From assembly GCA_023213395.1 (NCBI GenBank), contig CM041465.1:49917741-49981740 (forward strand): a stretch of DNA of 64,000 bases, read 5' to 3'. Numbering within the stretch: the first letter of the stretch is position 1; the number at the start of each line of letters is the position of its first letter. The stretch is from Cycas panzhihuaensis. Taxonomy: Eukaryota > Cycadophyta. Below, piece after piece: positions 61,941-64,000 of this stretch. Position numbers and translations under genes: made by a program. The notes beneath the pieces are model-generated. The model was not told the DNA's origin, made no database searches, and was given only the letters and a program-made list of their open reading frames with translations.

Positions 61941-62633
61941 ATTCTGTACTCTCTTCATCTTTCCGTGATAAGCCATCAGCTACCACATTATTTTTACCCC
62001 TGTTGTATGTTATGTTGAAATCAAATGCTTGAATGCTATTTATTTTTGTTGTTCAGGGGATAATTCTTTTTGTTTCAATAAATATTATAAACTATTATGA
62101 TCTATCTTAACTAAAAATTTACTACCTAGTAAATATTGACGCCATTTAACTAAAGTGTATATAATGGCCAATATTTTTTTATCATAGGTTGATTTGAGAA
62201 TTTTTCGGTTGTTTAGCTTTTTATTTTTAAATGCAATGGGTTTACTTTCTTGCATTAGTATTGTACTGATTCTTGTTCTCGATGCATCACATTCTATTAT
62301 AAAAGTTTTAGAAAAATCAGGTGATGTAAGCATCAGTAACTGGGCTATTATTTGCTTGACTTGTTCGAAACACTTTGTTGCTTCTTCATTCTATTGAGAA
62401 AAATCTTTTTTTAATAAACAGGTTAAGACAACTGTTCTTTGTGCATATTTTTTTACAAAATGTTGATAATATCCTGTTAAACCCAGAAATCCTTGGAGTT
62501 TCGTAATATTTTTAGGTATCAACCATTCTTAAATTATCTTAACTTTCTCTGGGTCAGCTCTAATTCTTTCTTTTAATATAAGATGACCTAGATATTCTAT
62601 TTCTTTCATTCTAAAATAACATTTCGATTTGTT
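61941..62633 (-). repeat. RT/RNase H tandem duplication in Gypsy-2, unit 1
   Basis: This 693-bp unit runs from ATTCTGTACTCTCTTCATC to ATTTCGATTTGTT and matches 62651-63347 with a few percent differences. A 17-base spacer (62634-62650) separates the two. Confidence 0.93.
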
Positions 62634-62650
62634 AGTATTTGAAATGTTAC

Positions 62651-63347
62651 ATTCTGTACTCTCTTCATCTTTCCGTGATAAGGCATCAACTACCACATTA
62701 TTTTTACCCCTGTTGTATGTTATGTCGAAATCAAATGCTTGAATGCTACTTATTCATTTTTGTTGTTCAGGGGATAATTCTTTTTGTTTCAATAAATATT
62801 ATAAACTATTATGATATGTTTTAACTAAAAATTTACTACTTAGTAAATACTGACGCCATTTAACTAAAGTGTGTATAATGCCCAACATTTCTTTATCATA
62901 GGTTGATTTGAGAAATTTTCGGTTGTTTAGCTTTTTATTTTTGAATGTAATGGGTTTACTTTCTTGCATTAGTATGGCACTGATTCTTGTTCTCGATGCA
63001 TCACATTCTATTATAGAAGTTTTAGAAAAATCATGTGACGTAAGCATCGGTAACTGGGCCATTATTTGCTTGACTTGTTCGAAACACTTTGTTGCTTCTT
63101 CATTCCATTGAAAAGAATCTTTTCTTAATAAACAGGTTAAGACAACTGTTCTTTGTGCATAATTTTTTACAAAACGTTGACAATATCCTGTTAAACCCAG
63201 AAATCCTTAGAGTTTCGTAATATTTTTAGGTATCAGTCATTCTTGAATTGCCTTAACTTTCCCTGGGTCAGCTCTAATTCTTTCTTTTAATATAAGATGA
63301 CCCAGATATTCTATTTCTTTCATTCTAAAATAACATTTCGATTTGTT
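62651..63347 (-). repeat. RT/RNase H tandem duplication in Gypsy-2, unit 2
   Basis: This 697-bp partner of 61941-62633 is the copy continuous with the upstream RT. The start-to-start offset is 710 bases, which is not a multiple of three, so the second copy is out of frame. Confidence 0.93.
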
Positions 63348-64000
63348 TCTTCAAGGTGGTCAGTACTTGATCAAGATGATTCATGTGTTCTCTCTATTAT
63401 TTACTGAATATTAATATGTTGTCAAAGAAGACTAAAATAAACTTCCATAGGAAATGTTTCAGAACTTGATTCATTATAGCTTGGAATGTGGCTGGCGTAT
63501 TAGGTTAGGCCAAAGGGCATTACCTTGAATTCATAATGGCCATGGTGCATATTGAAGGCTGTTTTGTATGTATCTTCCGGTTTAATACGAATTTGATGAT
63601 AATATGATTTTAAATCGATTTTTAAAAAATATTCTGCTCCATGTAATTCATCTAGTAACTCATCAATTCTTAGGAAATTTATTTTTTACTGTACTTTATT
63701 TAGTGCTCGATAGTCTATGTACATACGGTAAGATCCATATTTTTTTCTTACTAAGATTACTGGTGTTACAAATGGGCTTTTACTAGGAGTTATTGCTCCT
63801 ATATCTAATAATTCTTGTACGATCTTTTCAATCTTATTTCGATAATGATGTGGTCGTTTATAAGGCCAGATAACAATCAAATTAGTGTCTGTTTCCAATT
63901 CAATTTGATGTTCAAATCCCCTATTCGGTGGTAATTCTGCTAGAATATTTTGAAAAACTTCTTTATGTTTTTGGATGACCTTTTGTAGTTCATTTTCTTG

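Larger units (their letters stand above)
60476..63990 (-). pseudogene. Gypsy-2 pol: RT, RNase H, integrase, chromodomain; decayed
   Basis: RT begins with ELLDIGAITPSKSPF and YRMYIDYRALNK (63898-63690). It continues through [12 protein letters not shown] and MPFGL to [10 protein letters not shown] (about 63410-63440; the second catalytic Asp is now Asn). The RT thumb and RNase H (IIECDASRTRI, STYDKEML) appear twice (63347-62651 and 62633-61941). Integrase shows CTICQVNKYER (about 61618), MDFIIGLPKSE (about 61525), IISDRDPKFL (about 61335) and HPQIDGQTETVNK (about 61230). The C-terminal module LSPQFYGPFQI (about 60825) precedes LHNVFHVSCLKK. A chromodomain (ILLAEVIIEVREHRLRSKT, then REYLIK and KQLPLEDAS) occupies about 60650-60530, with two Trp positions changed to stops. 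Integrase is open for 114 codons (61650-61306), but the whole is broken by stops. Confidence 0.9.
60209..64000 (-). mobile_element. Gypsy-2, chromovirus-type Ty3/gypsy element, 3' part
   Basis: Read on the minus strand from the right edge, the order is RT, RNase H (duplicated), integrase with HHCC and DDE regions, the integrase C-terminal module, chromodomain, purine tract and 3' LTR. This order is diagnostic of Ty3/gypsy, and the chromodomain of chromoviruses. Gag, protease and the 5' LTR lie beyond the window. Confidence 0.92.

Overview
This window is plant nuclear DNA, dense in transposons. The evidence is a plant-type leucine-rich-repeat receptor kinase with one spliced intron, plant Ty1/copia elements primed from initiator tRNA-Met (TGGTATCAGAGC-like sites), and Ty3/gypsy elements, one with a chromodomain. 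About 85 percent of the sequence is retrotransposon or decayed repeat, and one gene looks intact. Multi-kilobase nested elements full of stop codons suit a large plant genome such as a gymnosperm, but that is inference and the species cannot be named from this sequence.

Layout. 1-10266: a G+C-rich tandem array of a Ty3/gypsy-like family (Gypsy-1), ordered internal region A, complete 2.5-kb LTR, primer-binding site, internal region B, truncated LTR. It shows gag and protease-like sequence but no visible reverse transcriptase. 10267-17254: Copia-A, a decayed copia element whose 5' LTR is interrupted by the Gypsy-1 array. 18545-46610: a region that arose by tandem duplication of about 8 kb. Copy 1 (18545-26525) ends inside the pol of copia element Copia-B1. 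Copy 2 (from 26526) carries the homologous but complete element Copia-B2 (40645-47736). Copy 2 was later enlarged by a 1.8-kb insertion (27276-29094), by the 10.2-kb element Copia-C (29364-39570) with a perfect TAGAG target-site duplication, and by a solo-LTR-like insertion (41906-42453). Copia-C itself holds a 2.57-kb antisense solo LTR of the Gypsy-1 family (34658-37229) with a perfect CAAGG duplication. 47742-51840: AT-rich sequence with microsatellites. 51841-58300: the low-copy segment with the gene. 60209-64000: the 3' half of a chromovirus-type gypsy element on the minus strand (Gypsy-2), whose RT/RNase H segment is tandemly duplicated.

The gene at 53729-56277 encodes a 670-residue class III LRR receptor-like kinase resembling PXC1/At1g68400: signal peptide, about five LRRs, one membrane span and a kinase fold with HGN in place of the catalytic HRD. 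It is probably a pseudokinase receptor. Everything else is retroelement sequence, and no retroelement open frame appears intact.

The nested insertions give a relative history: Copia-B insertion, then tandem duplication, then Copia-C insertion into the second copy, then a Gypsy-1 insertion into Copia-C that shrank to a solo LTR. On the left, Copia-A came before Gypsy-1. The most unusual structures are the Gypsy-1 family (gag/protease only, very long LTRs with a conserved splice-like module, and three tandem 85-bp hairpin units), the array with a shared central LTR, and a copia LTR flanked by a polypurine tract on one side and a primer-binding site on the other.
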